From assembly GCA_028015205.1 (NCBI GenBank), contig CM051516.1:24852593-24916592 (forward strand): DNA of 64,000 bases, read 5' to 3'. The position numbers were made by a program, and so were the translations under genes. Shown here in pieces: positions 34,333 to 45,317 of this stretch (the stretch's first letter is position 1; every line of letters begins with the position of its first letter). The stretch comes from Mytilisepta virgata (lineage: Eukaryota; Mollusca; Bivalvia; Mytilida; Mytilidae). Under the pieces are notes generated by a model that was not told the DNA's origin, made no database searches, and saw only the letters and a program-made list of their open reading frames with translations.

Positions 34333-34945
34333 TGTTATGATATTGTAATTATTATGTTTATTTATCTTGGCATAATTTGTTTTGTGTGGCCTTATAACAT
34401 GTATAATAGGTTTACATAATACTTATAGTTGTTTACCAAGTAATGTTATAACTGCGCAGTTTAGAAATCACTGGAACAATAATAGATACTGATGGAATGA
34501 CTAGAACTTTCTATTTGACTTAAGAAATAATTCTGGTGTGATTCGAACTTCTACCGTATTCCAGAAGTTTTCGTCACTTATATATATACGGAAAAGAAAA
34601 GTTGGACTTTCAGAGTAGAACGTATTGGACCAGACATTCTTGTGTTCTAAGCTGTTGGATTGACACACTTTTATTTACGTTTCACACATCATACTTGACA
34701 CACTTTTATTTACGTTACATCATACTAGATTGTGACTGATTGGATATAATATTCCGTTTGGATTCCCGCAACAGTGACGAGAAGAATTCCGGACAAAGAA
34801 AAGACATAGGATTTTGAACAGTTAAGTTGACATTTTATTTTGTGTAATATTTTTTGTAAACTTGTATATAATAAATCTTGTTAAATTTTATTATTGATTT
34901 GTGTCTTTTGTTGGCTACAATTTAAAGGTGATTTCGGCCGTAACA
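34333..34945 (+). mobile_element. 3' LTR of the Ty3/gypsy element
   Basis: TGTTATGATATT...CGGCCGTAACA, 613 bp, collinear with the solo LTR at 13794-14414. A TATA-like run lies at about 34580 and AATAAA at 34870. Compared with the solo copy it has a short tandem duplication (GACACACTTTTATTTACGTT occurs twice near 34660-34715) and lacks about 30 bases in the middle. No 5' LTR within the window pairs with it. Confidence 0.85.
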
Positions 34946-35309
34946 CAATCAAATTTTTAATGCATATTATTCTAGATTTGTCTCCCTTTATTTACGCATT
35001 TACACAATTAAATTTCTGGTCATTGATCGCCGACATCCGGAGACAGGTTAATTGGAAGATATTTAGTTGTATAATTATTGTTTGGACAACTGTTATATAT
35101 TTAATAACATTTTGAATTCTAATATTTGAAAACCATTAATTTAACGATTACATGTATTTAAGAAAACTTCTATTTTCAATTTTTACGCGATCCCCAATCA
35201 CAATAATAAAACAAAATTTCACACAGTCTGATTCGCTATAATTAAACCTCGTAAAGTGGACTTGGGTAGAAGAATCGCAATAATAAGCGCACGCAAAAAT
35301 TACCCAATT
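34946..35309. other. Spacer, nothing recognised
   Basis: AT-rich; open frame 34894-35115 begins in the LTR and has no motif. Confidence 0.4.
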
Positions 35310-35720
35310 TACAGTATTACATTATATTCTGTTTATATTTCCCCAATAGAAACTTGGCAATTAGTAAACTGAAATCTTTAACTGATCACTTACCTGCTCC
35401 ATGTCTGCCTATGTATAGTTTTTGGGGCAGTAGTTCACAAAATGATAAAGGCAAAAAGAATGAACATTTTTTAAAACATGAAAGTTTGTGCATTTTTAAC
35501 GATAGATCAGACACTTATCTCCACCCAGGAAATGGTTGTTACTCGGCTGTCGATCTAATGATTTTTGGCCCTTCTTTATTATTGGACTACTCATGGCGAG
35601 TTAGTGATGATCTTAGCAGTACCGAACATTTTCCAATTATTTTTGGAAATTTGACAAAGCGAATTGGCCCTTGTTCGTGTTCGAGCAACTCTGTCGAGAT
35701 GAACTAAGATCAGATCTTTT
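35310..35720 (+). pseudogene. LINE endonuclease (APE-like), C-terminal part
   Basis: The frame reads KLKSLTDHLPAPCLPMYSFW, GSSSQNDKGKKNEHFLKHES, CIFNDRSDTYLHPGNGCYSA, VDLMIFGPSLL and SSTEHFPIIF. These are the WGS..., LND..TY.H..., S.(V/I)DL and (S/T)(D/E)HFPI boxes of apurinic-type LINE endonucleases. The SDH motif, where Asp and His are catalytic, reads STEH, so the Asp is changed to Glu. The GDFN box is corrupted (MYSFW). The domain nicks target DNA; this one is inactive. Confidence 0.8.
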
Positions 35721-35825
35721 TGATACTGTGAACGAAACAGTTCTCAACTTTATCGATAGCGGAGACACCCATTCCAACAAATTCAAAGCACTACAGCAAT
35801 CTCTGGCTTGATGATTATGAGGAAG

Positions 35826-36125
35826 CGAAGAAAAACAAAAAAAGGACAAATATACCCAAGAGCAATCAAAGAAACATAATCCATCGGAAAGACAAACCCG
35901 GGAAGACAAATGAACAACCACAAGCACAACAAATAAACACAGAAAACTAAAAAACAATGAATAACACGAACTCCTATAAAAACCAGGAGTGAACCTAGGT
36001 GCTCCGGAAGGGTGAGCAATTCCTGCTCCGTATACGGCACCCGTCGTGAAGTTCAACAAAGTCAATCCGGTGGAAGTCACAAATCGGTGGAGGCACATGA
36101 AAGGTTACGACAGTGAGAACAGGTC
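35826..36125 (-). mobile_element. RT-element 3' module inserted in the LINE
   Basis: Minus-strand copy of the module seen at 31255-31550 (GTGCCGTATACGGAGCAGGA, TTCTATAGGAGTTCGTG-like). The plus-strand LINE frame (LRSDLFDTVNETVLNFIDSG) breaks at about 35815 and its linker (FHIFHAKARRTF) resumes after 36150. Confidence 0.7.
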
Positions 36126-36429
36126 CAACATCATCTTAGACGAAACGAATGTCGGTTTTACTTACATCTTACCAAAGATAATTTAAGTAATTTCCATATA
36201 TTCCATGCAAAAGCACGTAGAACATTTACACAATAGATGCGTCTTTGAAATAAAGAAAAGGACATCTCTAATAACCTTGGACATACTTTTTTTAAGCATT
36301 TTCCCTTGCAAAATTACTCTTAGGAATTTCCAAAAATCAAAAATCGCACTGAAAGAATTAAACTTAACGTTAGATCTTGAAACAAAAGACTACAACCATC
36401 CTTTCCTTTTGGGTGAATTCAAACACTAG

Positions 36430-36745
36430 TATTCTCTGGCAAAGGCCCGTGACGCAGCATGTAGCCCTGGTGATATACATTATAAACTTCTAAAACATCT
36501 TCCTGATACATCATTACAAACACGTTTGGATCTACTAAATAACATTTGGAAATGTGGTGAGTTGCCTTCTATGTGGAAGTCGGCCACCATTTTCCCTATT
36601 CCAAAACCTGGGAAGGATAATTTTGAACCGTCGAATTATTGGCCGATTGCCCTCACAAGTCGCGTCTGAGAAACAATGGAACGGATGATCAATGACCGCC
36701 TGGTTTGGTTAATAGAGACAAACTAGAATACTGACAATGTCAGAA
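36430..36745 (+). pseudogene. LINE RT domain, finger region
   Basis: Reads KARDAACSPGDIHYKLLKHL, LDLLNNIWKCGELPSMWKSA, TIFPIPKPGKDNFEPSNYWP, IALTSRV and, after a TGA, ETMERMINDRLVWLI. These are the PDxIxxxxLK, WK.A.I.PIPKPGK and NYRPIALTS boxes (RT motifs 0-2). The Arg of NYRPI is Trp here. Truncated by insertion at 36746. Confidence 0.85.
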
Positions 36746-37440
36746 AACCCCCCCCCCCCCCCCGGCTTGTGTGTTTGAACTCATGGGAATCAAAAACACT
36801 TCAAAATCTAGTTGATTTCATACATGCATTTTATCTATCAAAAAGCATGAAGCTAAATTCTCAAAATTTGTCTTTTTCCATATAAAAACAAAGTTTTCCC
36901 CCAAAAGTGTTTCCCAATTTTCCTTAAATTCAAAAGGACCTTTCTTTGATCATGTCCAACACTGTATATAAAATTTATGACAATCTGTGAAGGCAATCTT
37001 AAGTTATCATACGGCATAGTGTTAATTCTCAAAAAATTCATTTCTTCATATAAAAACTAAGGTTTTCCCCAAAAATGTTTTTAAATTTTCCTAAAAATCA
37101 AAAGGGACCTTCCTCTGATCATGTCCAAAATTGTATATAAAATTTATGAAAATTTGTGAGGCCAATCTTAAGTTATCATACGACATAGTGTTAATTCTCA
37201 CAATATGCATTTTTTCATATAAAAACTAAGTTTTTTCCAAAAATTGTTGTCCGATTTTCCTCAAAACCGAAAGGGACCTTCCTTTGGTCAATTCCAATAT
37301 TGTGTATAAAAATCATAAAAATCCGTGAAGGCAATCCTAAGTTGTCGTACGAAAAAGGAAATGCTGACGGACAGACGGATGGACAGACGGACGGACCAGA
37401 CTGATTACTATAGGGCGGCCGCATGTCCAATGGCGGAGCC
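36746..37440 (-). repeat. 170-bp tandem-repeat element inserted in the LINE RT
   Basis: A run of 16 C (36748-36763), then three units of about 168-170 bp anchored by TTAATTCTCA/TAAATTCTCA at about 36854, 37022 and 37192, and a terminus with CGGACAGACGGATGGACAGA and TATAGGGCGGCCGCATGT. LINE RT coding resumes at about 37450 (QSGFRQGKNTLDYL). Confidence 0.8.
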
Positions 37441-38230
37441 CTAATTATCTCCTGTCCAATACTAGTATACAGTGGATTTCGACAAGGAAAAAACACGTTA
37501 GATTATCTTGTTTGCTTCGAATATTTTTATACAGAATGGGTTGCTAAGGGTGAAGATGTGTCGGTCTTTTTCTATCTTTAGAAAGCATATGGTTAAGTAT
37601 AAATACGGTATTTTAAAAGATCTACACGATGTGGGGTAGAAAGGTAGGTAACCAACCTTTGTTGGTGATTTCTTGCCAGACAGACAATACAAATTCAAAG
37701 TAAATATTACAATATCTGACCCTTTTGAACAAGAGATGAATCTACCTCAGGGAAGTATCCTCTCTGTTATTGTATTTATTATTAAAATAAATAGTATTGC
37801 AAAAACGTTTCAAAAGAATGTTGATCTCTCTCTTTATGTTGATGATTTTTTGATGGTTATAGAGCTAAAAATATGAACACCACAGAAAGAAAATCACATT
37901 AAACAAATCGAAAAATGGGCTACGGAAATGGTTTTAAATTTACAGCTTCAAAACTGCCAGTATGCATTTTTGTAACAAACGAAAATTTGACTTAGACCCC
38001 GATTTAAAAACTCTTTGATATACCGATTAAAGTTGTGAATGACACCAAATTCCTTGGACTTCTGATTGATAGTAAACTCACCTTTCTACCCCATATCAAA
38101 TTGCTAAAACTAAATGATTTAAAGCATTTGAAATTCAAGCACTGACTGTGGTGTTGATAAAAGCATTTCGTTACATGTAATATCGATTTCGTATTATAAC
38201 GGAGCTTAATTGTGGTTCTGTCATATATGG
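37440..38230 (+). pseudogene. LINE RT domain, palm and thumb
   Basis: QSGFRQGKNTLDYLVCFEYF at 37450, then KAYG; FLPDRQYKFKV; MNLPQGSILSVIVFIIKIN at 37738; and the catalytic YVDD box at 37835-37846. Downstream: IEKWATEMVLNL, FLGLLIDSKLTFLPHIK. Frame 37673-37876 is open with both PQG and YVDD intact, but upstream and downstream frames are broken. Polymerase for target-primed reverse transcription. Confidence 0.85.
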
Positions 38231-38555
38231 TTCTGCTCGATAATCCTATATATTAATGTTAGACAATTCATATGTTTGGCCTTTGGTGCGGCAATAACAT
38301 CTCAATTGGAAAATGTAATGTAGAGGCGTCTCTTTATAGTCGTCGAATTAAACTTGGTTTACAGTATTTGACAAATTTAAAAAGCATATACTTCAAATCA
38401 TGCCAATGACTGCGTTTTCAATCCTATATCTCCCTTCGCTAATACCTAAACCAGAATTTATGTTTGTCCTTTGTAAGCATACAAAATCAGAAACAAACCG
38501 ACTTGAAAGTCAGCAACACTTTGCCGAAGTAAAATCAAAATTTTAACAAATTGAA

Positions 38556-38895
38556 ACCATTTATACTGATGGATGAACGGATGGGGACAGAATAGCTACC
38601 GCTGCTTTTCATGGACAGCAAATATCAACCCTGCGTCTTCCAGTTCAATTTTTACTGCTGAAGCCAGAGCTATCATACTTGCTCTGTAGTTCAGATCTCT
38701 TTTATGTTTACAAAGTATTGAAGCCTAATAAAAACCCTTTAATATCACACATAATTGAATTTTACAAAAGACTTGCCTTGTCTGGCAAAGAGAATATTTT
38801 TCAAGCAACTAAGTCACATCTGTATCCGAGGAAACACAGTCGTAGACCATGAAGCGAAAAATGTTTTAAACAACTCCACTTCTCATATGTCAGTC
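38556..38895 (+). pseudogene. LINE RNase H domain, C-terminal
   Basis: IETIYTDG followed by a TGA in place of Ser/Cys, TDGDRIATAAFHGQQISTLR, LLKPELSYLLCSSD (frameshifted from AEARAIILAL), and near the end GNTVVDHEAKNVL, matching the TDGS, AE and GNExxDxxAK boxes of RNase H. Its location after the RT supports the I-group call. Broken by stops. Confidence 0.7.
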
Positions 38896-39159
38896 TATTA
38901 ACAGTTTGGAAGACTAGTATAGAATAGAATATTTATTTCATCCAAATCATGGGCCCTCGGAGGGGCATATAAACATACATATAAGTAATCATTATTAAAT
39001 AAACGATTTCAATAGATTATAAAATGATAATAGTGTTAATAATACGAGTACAGCAAACATTTATAATATTCATCTATACATGACTATTGGATAAACATTT
39101 TTTCTTAAATCAAAACATTTCTGTATATATAATGATAATTCTTTGCATATGAGTTCATC

Positions 39160-39420
39160 TTAGCAAGAAAGCAACCATGTAAGTCTACTTACATGTATGG
39201 TATCATTTGTTAGATTTTTAAAATTAACGCAATGTCTCTCGACTTTCTTAAATAGATTAAATCTTTCATTTGTATATGTAGGACATACATGTACTAATAG
39301 AAAATTATTTTCATTTTCCACCATCTGATTTTTACCACATCTACAATATCTTTTTTTCTTATTAATATTTTTATATCTGTCTTTTTCAATTGCCAATTCG
39401 TATGAACTTATTCTAAATTA
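39160..39420 (-). pseudogene. LINE C-terminal Cys motif
   Basis: LAIEKDRYKNINKKKRYCRC then GKNQMVENENNFLLVHVCPT YTNERFNLF: an R/E-K-D-R-Y stretch followed by CxC...C spacing, the conserved C-terminal tail of this LINE group. Open 39396-39160, in a different frame from the RT. 38926-39160 is the 3' UTR. Confidence 0.65.
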
Positions 39421-39854
39421 GGTAACACATCTTCTTCAAGTAAAGGATTTAATACAATTCATATAAAGCTCTCTTTTAAAAATATTTTTATATTTGCAAT
39501 AAGTTCTCAGTTTTCTCAATTGCACTTCTCCATTTTCAAACAGTTCCCTCTTCCAATATGATTTGTATCTGTTGATCAGGACACTTCGTACTGTTCTATA
39601 TTTAACCTATTAACATCGATTTTTAATTACTTTAATATATGATGTATAGAATTAAACTACGAATTAATACCTTTTTAATGAGGATTTTGCTCTCATGTAA
39701 AAGCGTTATTATTCTTTGAAAGTATTTTACAATTGCACATATGATATCAATATGGGGCGGAAATCTTCCTAATTCTCCTATAACAGCAATATTTGTTGAT
39801 TTATTATTCACTCCTAAAATATACTTATAGAATTTATTACAGAAGCTATTTAAC

Positions 39855-42195
39855 TAAAATCTTTCGTACATTTTTTCAATAACATTATTAGTACACGTAT
39901 TTAAAGTACCACAAAATTCCGAATCGTATAGTAATATTTGCTTTATGGTATAATCAAAGATATGCAAACTTGCGTCAATTTTCGAAATAAAATCTCCAAA
40001 AATACTTTTAAGTTTGAAGACAACCTTCAATGCCCTTTGATACAGATCTTTCCTTCCTGGAAAGAAACTACCAGAAGCGGAAAATATAATACATGTATTT
40101 ATATGTTTGAAAATTGTCCAGTTCTTTTCCATTTAATTTGAATGTATGCTTAATTATTCTCCAAATTTTATTGAAAATAACAATTTTTGTCTTATTAATA
40201 TTAATTTGGAGACACTATTCATTACAATAATTCTCAGTCTTCTTCAAACAATCTGGACCATTTGCCCTTCAATTGTCCGTTCGAAAAAAACACGAAATCG
40301 GTGTTTCTTTCTGGAAACTTTCCAGAAAAAGAAAATTTTAACTTTATACAGCTGGGTGAGTTGTTCCATATCTATTCTTTCAAATGAGACTGTTGGTTTT
40401 AATGTTTCCACGTTCACGTCAGTGAACAGGGACAAATAAGGGTAAAATTAAAAATGTCCCCTCTGGGTCCTCAACTTTGATAAAAATTGTTCAAAGTTTG
40501 ATTTTTCGATAGATGAAGTTTTAAATTACCCCAAATAATCCAGAAATGGTCCAGATTATCATGGAAATTGGTTCATTTCCGTTGTTTTTTTAAGTTTACG
40601 AATTATGGCGAACATAATCAAGGCCATTAATAAAGTTTTCTTTTTCATATTTTGGGTGATTTTCGTCAATTTCGTTATTTTTCGAAAATTTCGTGAAATG
40701 ACGCCATAATCAGTAGTAACAAATTTTTTGCACTTGATTTGAAATCATTTAGCATTGAGTTATTGCCTCATAAAATACCTTTGCTTAAAATAGACATAAA
40801 CAGAGAAAAATTAAATCTCTATCATACATATTTCGTCTATGCGTTTCTTTTTTTGAAGAGTATATTTGGAAGATCATTTATGAAAATTTTGAAGAGATTG
40901 GCGCTTAAATTATCACCCTGTCGAACTTCACTTTCAGAGTTGAAAAATCTAGTGTGTTTGTTTGTTAAGTTGGGTTTTACGCCGTTTTCACCTGCACATT
41001 TGGCTATTTCGCGGCGGTCAGTTTTTATTGGCGGAGGAAGCCGGAGTACCCGGAGATAACAATCGATCTTCGGTAGGAAAATTGACAACCTTTGTCAATT
41101 AAGATCATAGTCGAACACACTCACAAAGTTGAATGGATAACTGTATCGAATGCTTTCCTGAAATCAATAAAACAAGTACATTTTATATAAATATTGTTTA
41201 TTTGATGTGTATTTTTTTATTTGAGTTCTTAGTTTAAACATATTGCCTGAAGTCATAGATCTCTTTTGAACATGAATTAATATCATGTTTTTTGTAAATA
41301 ATTATCCAATCTAAAGTTTATAACAATATTGAAAAGTTTTCCAATGCAACTCATACATGTCAAAATAGTTATACCTCTGTAATTTGAAGAATCTGTAGAT
41401 ACACCTGATTTAAATATGGGACAAATATATCCACTTTTACATTGATTCGGATAAACACCAGTATTCAAGATACAATTCATTTTAACATCTCATTTGATAT
41501 ATCTATTCCTGTTGATTTGTCACATTTTAATGACCTTACTGCATGCTTTTAATATCTCTCCCTCTTGTATTTAAAGTCTAAATCTGAAACGGTGTTCTCT
41601 TTTTCACTATCATTCAACAATTTATATATTTTTTATTCTTGGGTTTTAAAATGTTCAGGAACTTTGTTTAATTTTTCAAAATGATTCACCCACCTATTCG
41701 AAGATACATTTTCTTTGATAGATTGACTGACCTTATTGTCATTCTTCAACGTATTTAACAATTCCCAGTATTTTGAAGGCTCATTTTGATATAATGTGTC
41801 GAGCTTCTTTATCATATCAGTCTTAAATTTCTTACTTTTTAACTCACATGTTTTACTATAGATTTTCCTGTATCTAAAGAAATTGCCTCTTAATTGTGAG
41901 TCATTAGGATGTTTTGCCTGTAAAGCACCCTTACGATCTAATTTTCTTCTCATATTTATTTAACTGGAATTATCCCAAGGTTTGGGCTTTTTACTATTTT
42001 TCTTCTTAAAAGGTATTTTTTTTAGCGACATATTTTGTTCCTGACAACAAAACATTTTCCAAAAGATCTGTCGTTTTCATTTCAGTTTCACATTCTATAT
42101 CGATATTTCCAATCTCCGTTAACTTAGATTGGATAGTACATGTATCACTTTTCAAACTGTTAAGAAATAGTTCTGATGAAAATTCGTCCAACTTA
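39855..42195 (-). pseudogene. LINE reverse transcriptase domain
   Basis: Linker pieces at 42191-42006 and 41953-41633 (NRWVNHFEKLNKVPE) lead to RT motifs: GYICPIFKSG and NYRGITILTCMSCIGKLFNI (41430-41330), then SESEVRQGDNLSANLFKIFI and NDLPNIL (40930-40850; the QG box). The YADD catalytic box expected just after is not found; about 450 extra bases (40290-40740) sit there. Then KTKIVIFNKIWRIIKHTFKL (40190), FPGRKDLYQRALKVVFKLKS (40060) and LLYDSEFCG (39920). Inactive. Confidence 0.75.
40975..41110 (-). mobile_element. SINE 3' part inserted in LINE RT
   Basis: Minus strand reads CCGGGTACTCCGGCTTCCTC, CGCCAATAAAAACTGACCGC and GCGAAATAGCCAAATGTGCA, the same body as 61840-61930. It lies between the RT finger motif and the SESEVRQGD motif, so it inserted into the LINE after the LINE did. 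Confidence 0.75.
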
Positions 42196-42248
42196 AATCT
42201 TGATGTAAAATCTCTTACATAATCTACATCTTCGATGTTAATGACACA

Positions 42249-43020
42249 TTAACATAATAATCTAACTGAAATCTTCGAGTGATCAGATAAACGCAAAAGC
42301 GGGTCGTCTACGTGAAAATATAAGATTTTCTCTAAGAGCTTTTCAGAAGCTATACAATAATCAATGACACTATTCCCGTTATATTGATATGATGTCAATT
42401 CACCATTAAAATCACCCAAAGTCTTGCCATTAAGAATTCGTAAACTACAAGATATACAAGTTCCTTCCCCTCGTTCAAATTTACTATCTTGACTCTTACG
42501 AGTTTTTTTCACGTTGCCTGCTACATAATCTTCAAAAATTCAAACAGAGCCATCGATATCATCGCGTGATATAAAATATAAGAACAGTACCTTTATCTCT
42601 ATACTCTATTTCTTCATTAAGTGTACTCAAAATGTTTGAAGTATTAGTTTTTTAAAAAGTAGAATTAATTTGTGGTATGTCTGCAAAAAATAAGTACAAA
42701 TGCTTATAAAAACCAAAATATTCTTTATCTAATAAAAGCCACCGAATTTTTTAACAAATGTTTTACAGATATTTTACCCCTTTACGAATTTATCGATTTA
42801 TAAATATGGCAAGACCACCGTAGTCCTGCTTTTGAGAGAGACATTTACCTCTATTTAAAGCATTTACCCGAAAATTGTCTATAGTTATATTTGACCCGTT
42901 ATATTTTGTTTCTGCTAATGCAAATATATCATAATTTTCAACTGATTTAAAAAAAACAATAATCAAGAGTTTTGTTACAATGCTTTGATATTAGTTTATG
43001 AATATTCCAATAGCCAATAT
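42249..43020 (-). pseudogene. LINE endonuclease domain (APE-like)
   Basis: Starts NIGYWNIHKLISKHCNKTLD and FKSVENYDIFALAETKYNGS (the catalytic ET motif), then YGGLAIFIN, and ends LRILNGKTLGDFNGELTSYQ, YNGNSVIDYCIASEKLLEKI and LRLSDHSKISVRL, where SDH is the catalytic Asp-His box. Several in-frame stops lie between 42530 and 42790. Confidence 0.8.
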
Positions 43021-43074
43021 TTAATGACTGAGTAGCACACGACTTCATAGAAGTCAATATGAAAATCGTCGATA

Positions 43075-43490
43075 ATCTATGTGTTCCAAGTTTTTAAGAT
43101 GGATTCCATCGGTTGTTAGCATTCTTCTTGCTGGTTTTCCACGGAATGACAGATTACTATTATCACAGATATTAATATAGTCATCTGTGAATTTCTTCTT
43201 CACACAAGTACATTTAGTTTTTCCACTTTTTGATTGGTGTTTGAATCAGCCTGAGGTAATCCTAAGGATATTATAATTTTAACATCTGGATGTTTGTTTT
43301 TAATCTCGTTGATTGAGGCATCCATCTGTTCAATGCATCGTTCCGCTGATTTTTCTTTGATATCGTTTCCAAATAAGTGAAGAATAATTACATCCCGTTT
43401 CACACTATCCTTAAATTCTAAGAAGTAATGTTTTACCTGTGCACTTGTATACCTCATAACATTTTTTACGGTAATGGTTATGACATGAAA
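43075..43490 (-). pseudogene. SGNH-like hydrolase remnant of LINE
   Basis: Reads VKHYFLEFKDSVKRDVIILH, LFGNDIKEKSAERCIEQMDA, INEIKNKHPDVKIIISLGLP, NQKVEKLNVLV, then KFTDDYINICDNSNLSFRGK and LTTDGIHLKN. The GND (for GTND) block and the DGIHL block (catalytic Asp-x-x-His) are those of SGNH/GDSL esterases found in ORF1 of CR1/L2-like LINEs. The first block (GDS) is missing, so the domain is incomplete. The esterase role in retrotransposition is not well understood. Confidence 0.65.
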
Positions 43491-43926
43491 TACCCTCTTT
43501 TGCAACTTCATCTGCTTTGATGTTGCCTTCATGATTGGTATGCACCTCTACCCATTTCCAAGTGACTGAAAGCTCATTTTGTAACATGTCCAAAAGTTCC
43601 AACAAATCCGTATTCAAAACGTTTGTGTTTCTCTTTACTAGTTTCCAATTGTTTAATTTCCGTGTAGCGATCACCTTTGATATCCCATCTTTAACATATT
43701 TGCTGTCAGTATGTATTTCGACTTTTGAGAGGTCCAGATTTCTATTTTGAGTCAAGGCTACGATTGCCGCAGAATGTTCTGCACAATTTTTGTTTTGCTT
43801 ATCACCTAAACGTGTCTCTGGTGTATTGAACAGGTGCCAATATACACCACACCCACATTGAGAGTTTGTATGACCATTATTTTTACAAGCTCCATCAAGA
43901 AATATTACGGTCGCTCCTTCTGTCAT
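43411..43926 (-). CDS. RNase H type-1 domain of LINE, N-terminal
   Basis: 171 codons from ATG at 43926. Residues 5-140 form an RNase H1 domain: TVIFLDGAC (Asp11), CAEHSA (Glu50), IHTDSKYV (Asp74), and HTNHEGNIKADEVAKEG (His129, Asp139): all four metal-binding acidic residues are present. The domain cleaves RNA in RNA-DNA hybrids. The last 25 codons after the domain (CHNHYRKKCYEVYKC...) run out of frame relative to the next domain, which starts in another frame at about 43480, so there is at least one frameshift. The upstream sequence has no TATA box that I could identify. A host RNase H1 gene is less likely given the LINE endonuclease and RT directly behind. Confidence 0.8.
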   Translation of the reverse strand: MTEGATVIFLDGACKNNGHTNSQCGCGVYWHLFNTPETRLGDKQNKNCAEHSAAIVALTQNRNLDLSKVEIHTDSKYVKDGISKVIATRKLNNWKLVKRNTNVLNTDLLELLDMLQNELSVTWKWVEVHTNHEGNIKADEVAKEGISCHNHYRKKCYEVYKCTGKTLLLRI

Positions 43927-43935
43927 AATTTGTTT

Positions 43936-45310
43936 ACGTTAGCAACCGCTGTAAAAATCTTATTTTAAAGCCACTCATATGCAGAAAAATTATTGGGATA
44001 ATAGAACTATTATTATGAAAGGTTTAAAACATTATTTTCCTTCATACCCTGCGTGGAATCCACTGGATTTACCGATTATTCACCAATGTTTATCGTTGTT
44101 TTGCGTCTGTGGTATCTGCTAATACACAACAAATTACATGAAATAGAGCATTTGTTCGCAAAAAGAAAAATAAATATTCTTTGGACAAAGGCCGAACAAA
44201 TCAAGTTGTTTTAACTAGATGTCGCATTGGCAACACCGGGACGACTCCTTTGTTATTTTAGAGAATGAGCCGCCCCCTGAATGTATACCCTGCAAATGTC
44301 GACATAGTATTAAACATCATTTACCGGTACTACACAGTCAACAAGATGACAGATTTGTTTACAAAGTTATCTCGTGACCGTATTTTACAGTATTTAAACG
44401 ATGTTGGACTGTATTCAAAAATATGATCTGTCTGACTACATTCTTGAATATAGGTCTTACCCATAATTTTGAATTTATTAATATGATTTGAATGTTGTTG
44501 GTTTATTTCATAGCTTATCTGTGGTATTCTTTTTCAAAATTCGTCTGTGAAATTATTATACATGTACGTATTGACAGTTTGTCTCATATTTATTTTATTG
44601 TTTTATTTTCTCCTTAAATATTATTTGTAATTAGACAATTCGTTTTAGATATTATTTGTTTTAATCAAACTTTAGATTAATTAGATTTCGCCATGATATG
44701 ACTACAAAATCAACCACACGGCGTAAAACAATATTTAAGCAATCATTCAACAATTATAATTATCCTCTACTGTTTCGTGGACAAAAAGATGTCAAAAAGG
44801 GTAAGTAATAAACTGTATCAGAAAATACCGAAATAAATTCATGAAATTGATGCAGTGTATGGCCATTTCTTTGACTGACAACTCATCAGCAGTGCTTGAG
44901 ATCAAAATTGTGGAAAACCGGTTAAAGATATAATGATACAAACTGCAAGTGTTTTTTTGGGGAATATTTCAAATGCTTTTATAAAATTAAAGCAACAAAT
45001 TTTACACTACCTTTTGTTTCCAGTAGTTGTAATGAGTTATTATCAGTCCCAAATATTTTGATAGATTTGTTTTTCAAATTTTCATGTGAATTTCATCGAT
45101 TTTTGCATCATATATGACGTCAACACAAATAAATGTGGTGTAGCAGATTATGTGCAAGTTCTGTTTCTAAAAGATTGATCCTTGTTAAGTATTAATACAT
45201 ATATAAGTGTTATTTAAAACTTACAGAATAGTCATGAAGTTCAACGTTTTTCATCAAGAAATCAGTTGCAGACGTATGTGAGACACACAGTAATATCTTT
45301 TTTTTATTTT
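43936..45310. other. Spacer, nothing certain
   Basis: No ORF of note. A good donor GTAAGTAATA at 44801 follows ATGTCAAAAAGG, which could be a tiny first exon (MSKR), but its exit phase does not fit the exon at 45318. Probable 5' flank of the LINE up to about 44000. Confidence 0.3.
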
Positions 45311-45317
45311 TGTTCAG

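Larger units (their letters stand above)
35310..38925 (+). mobile_element. I/Jockey-group LINE, degenerate, with two insertions
   Basis: A single collinear non-LTR element: endonuclease C-terminal half (35310-35720), linker (35720-35825 and 36126-36430), RT fingers (36430-36745), RT palm and thumb (37440-38230), and RNase H (38556-38895). It is interrupted by an RT-element 3' module (35826-36125) and a 170-bp tandem repeat element (36746-37440). C-terminal RNase H after RT is a trait of the I group. The 5' end, including the first half of the endonuclease, is missing. Many stops and frameshifts: a fossil. Confidence 0.75.
38926..43935 (-). mobile_element. LINE with N-terminal RNase H (CR1/L2/Jockey-like)
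   Basis: Five kb on the minus strand, beginning at a start codon at 43926 and ending at 38926 in a 3' terminus that reads AATATTCTATTCTAT on the minus strand. Domain order: RNase H, SGNH-like hydrolase end, APE-type endonuclease, linker, RT, C-terminal Cys motif. It appears almost full length; frameshifts, a SINE insertion at about 40975-41110 and a probable second insertion in the palm (40290-40740) inactivate it. SGNH/esterase-type domains occur in CR1/L2 ORF1s, but RNase H before them is unusual. It abuts the plus-strand LINE tail to tail. Confidence 0.75.

Noticed and set aside
13794..34945. One giant LTR element bounded by the two LTRs
   Set aside because: No primer-binding site after the first LTR, no gag or pol between in order, and the first LTR's flanks rejoin an RT pseudogene.
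43535..43750. 71-codon plus ORF inside the LINE
   Set aside because: Antisense shadow of the RNase H frame.
44761..44806. Tiny first exon MSKR before GTAAGT
   Set aside because: Too short to support; its phase does not fit the nearest candidate exon.
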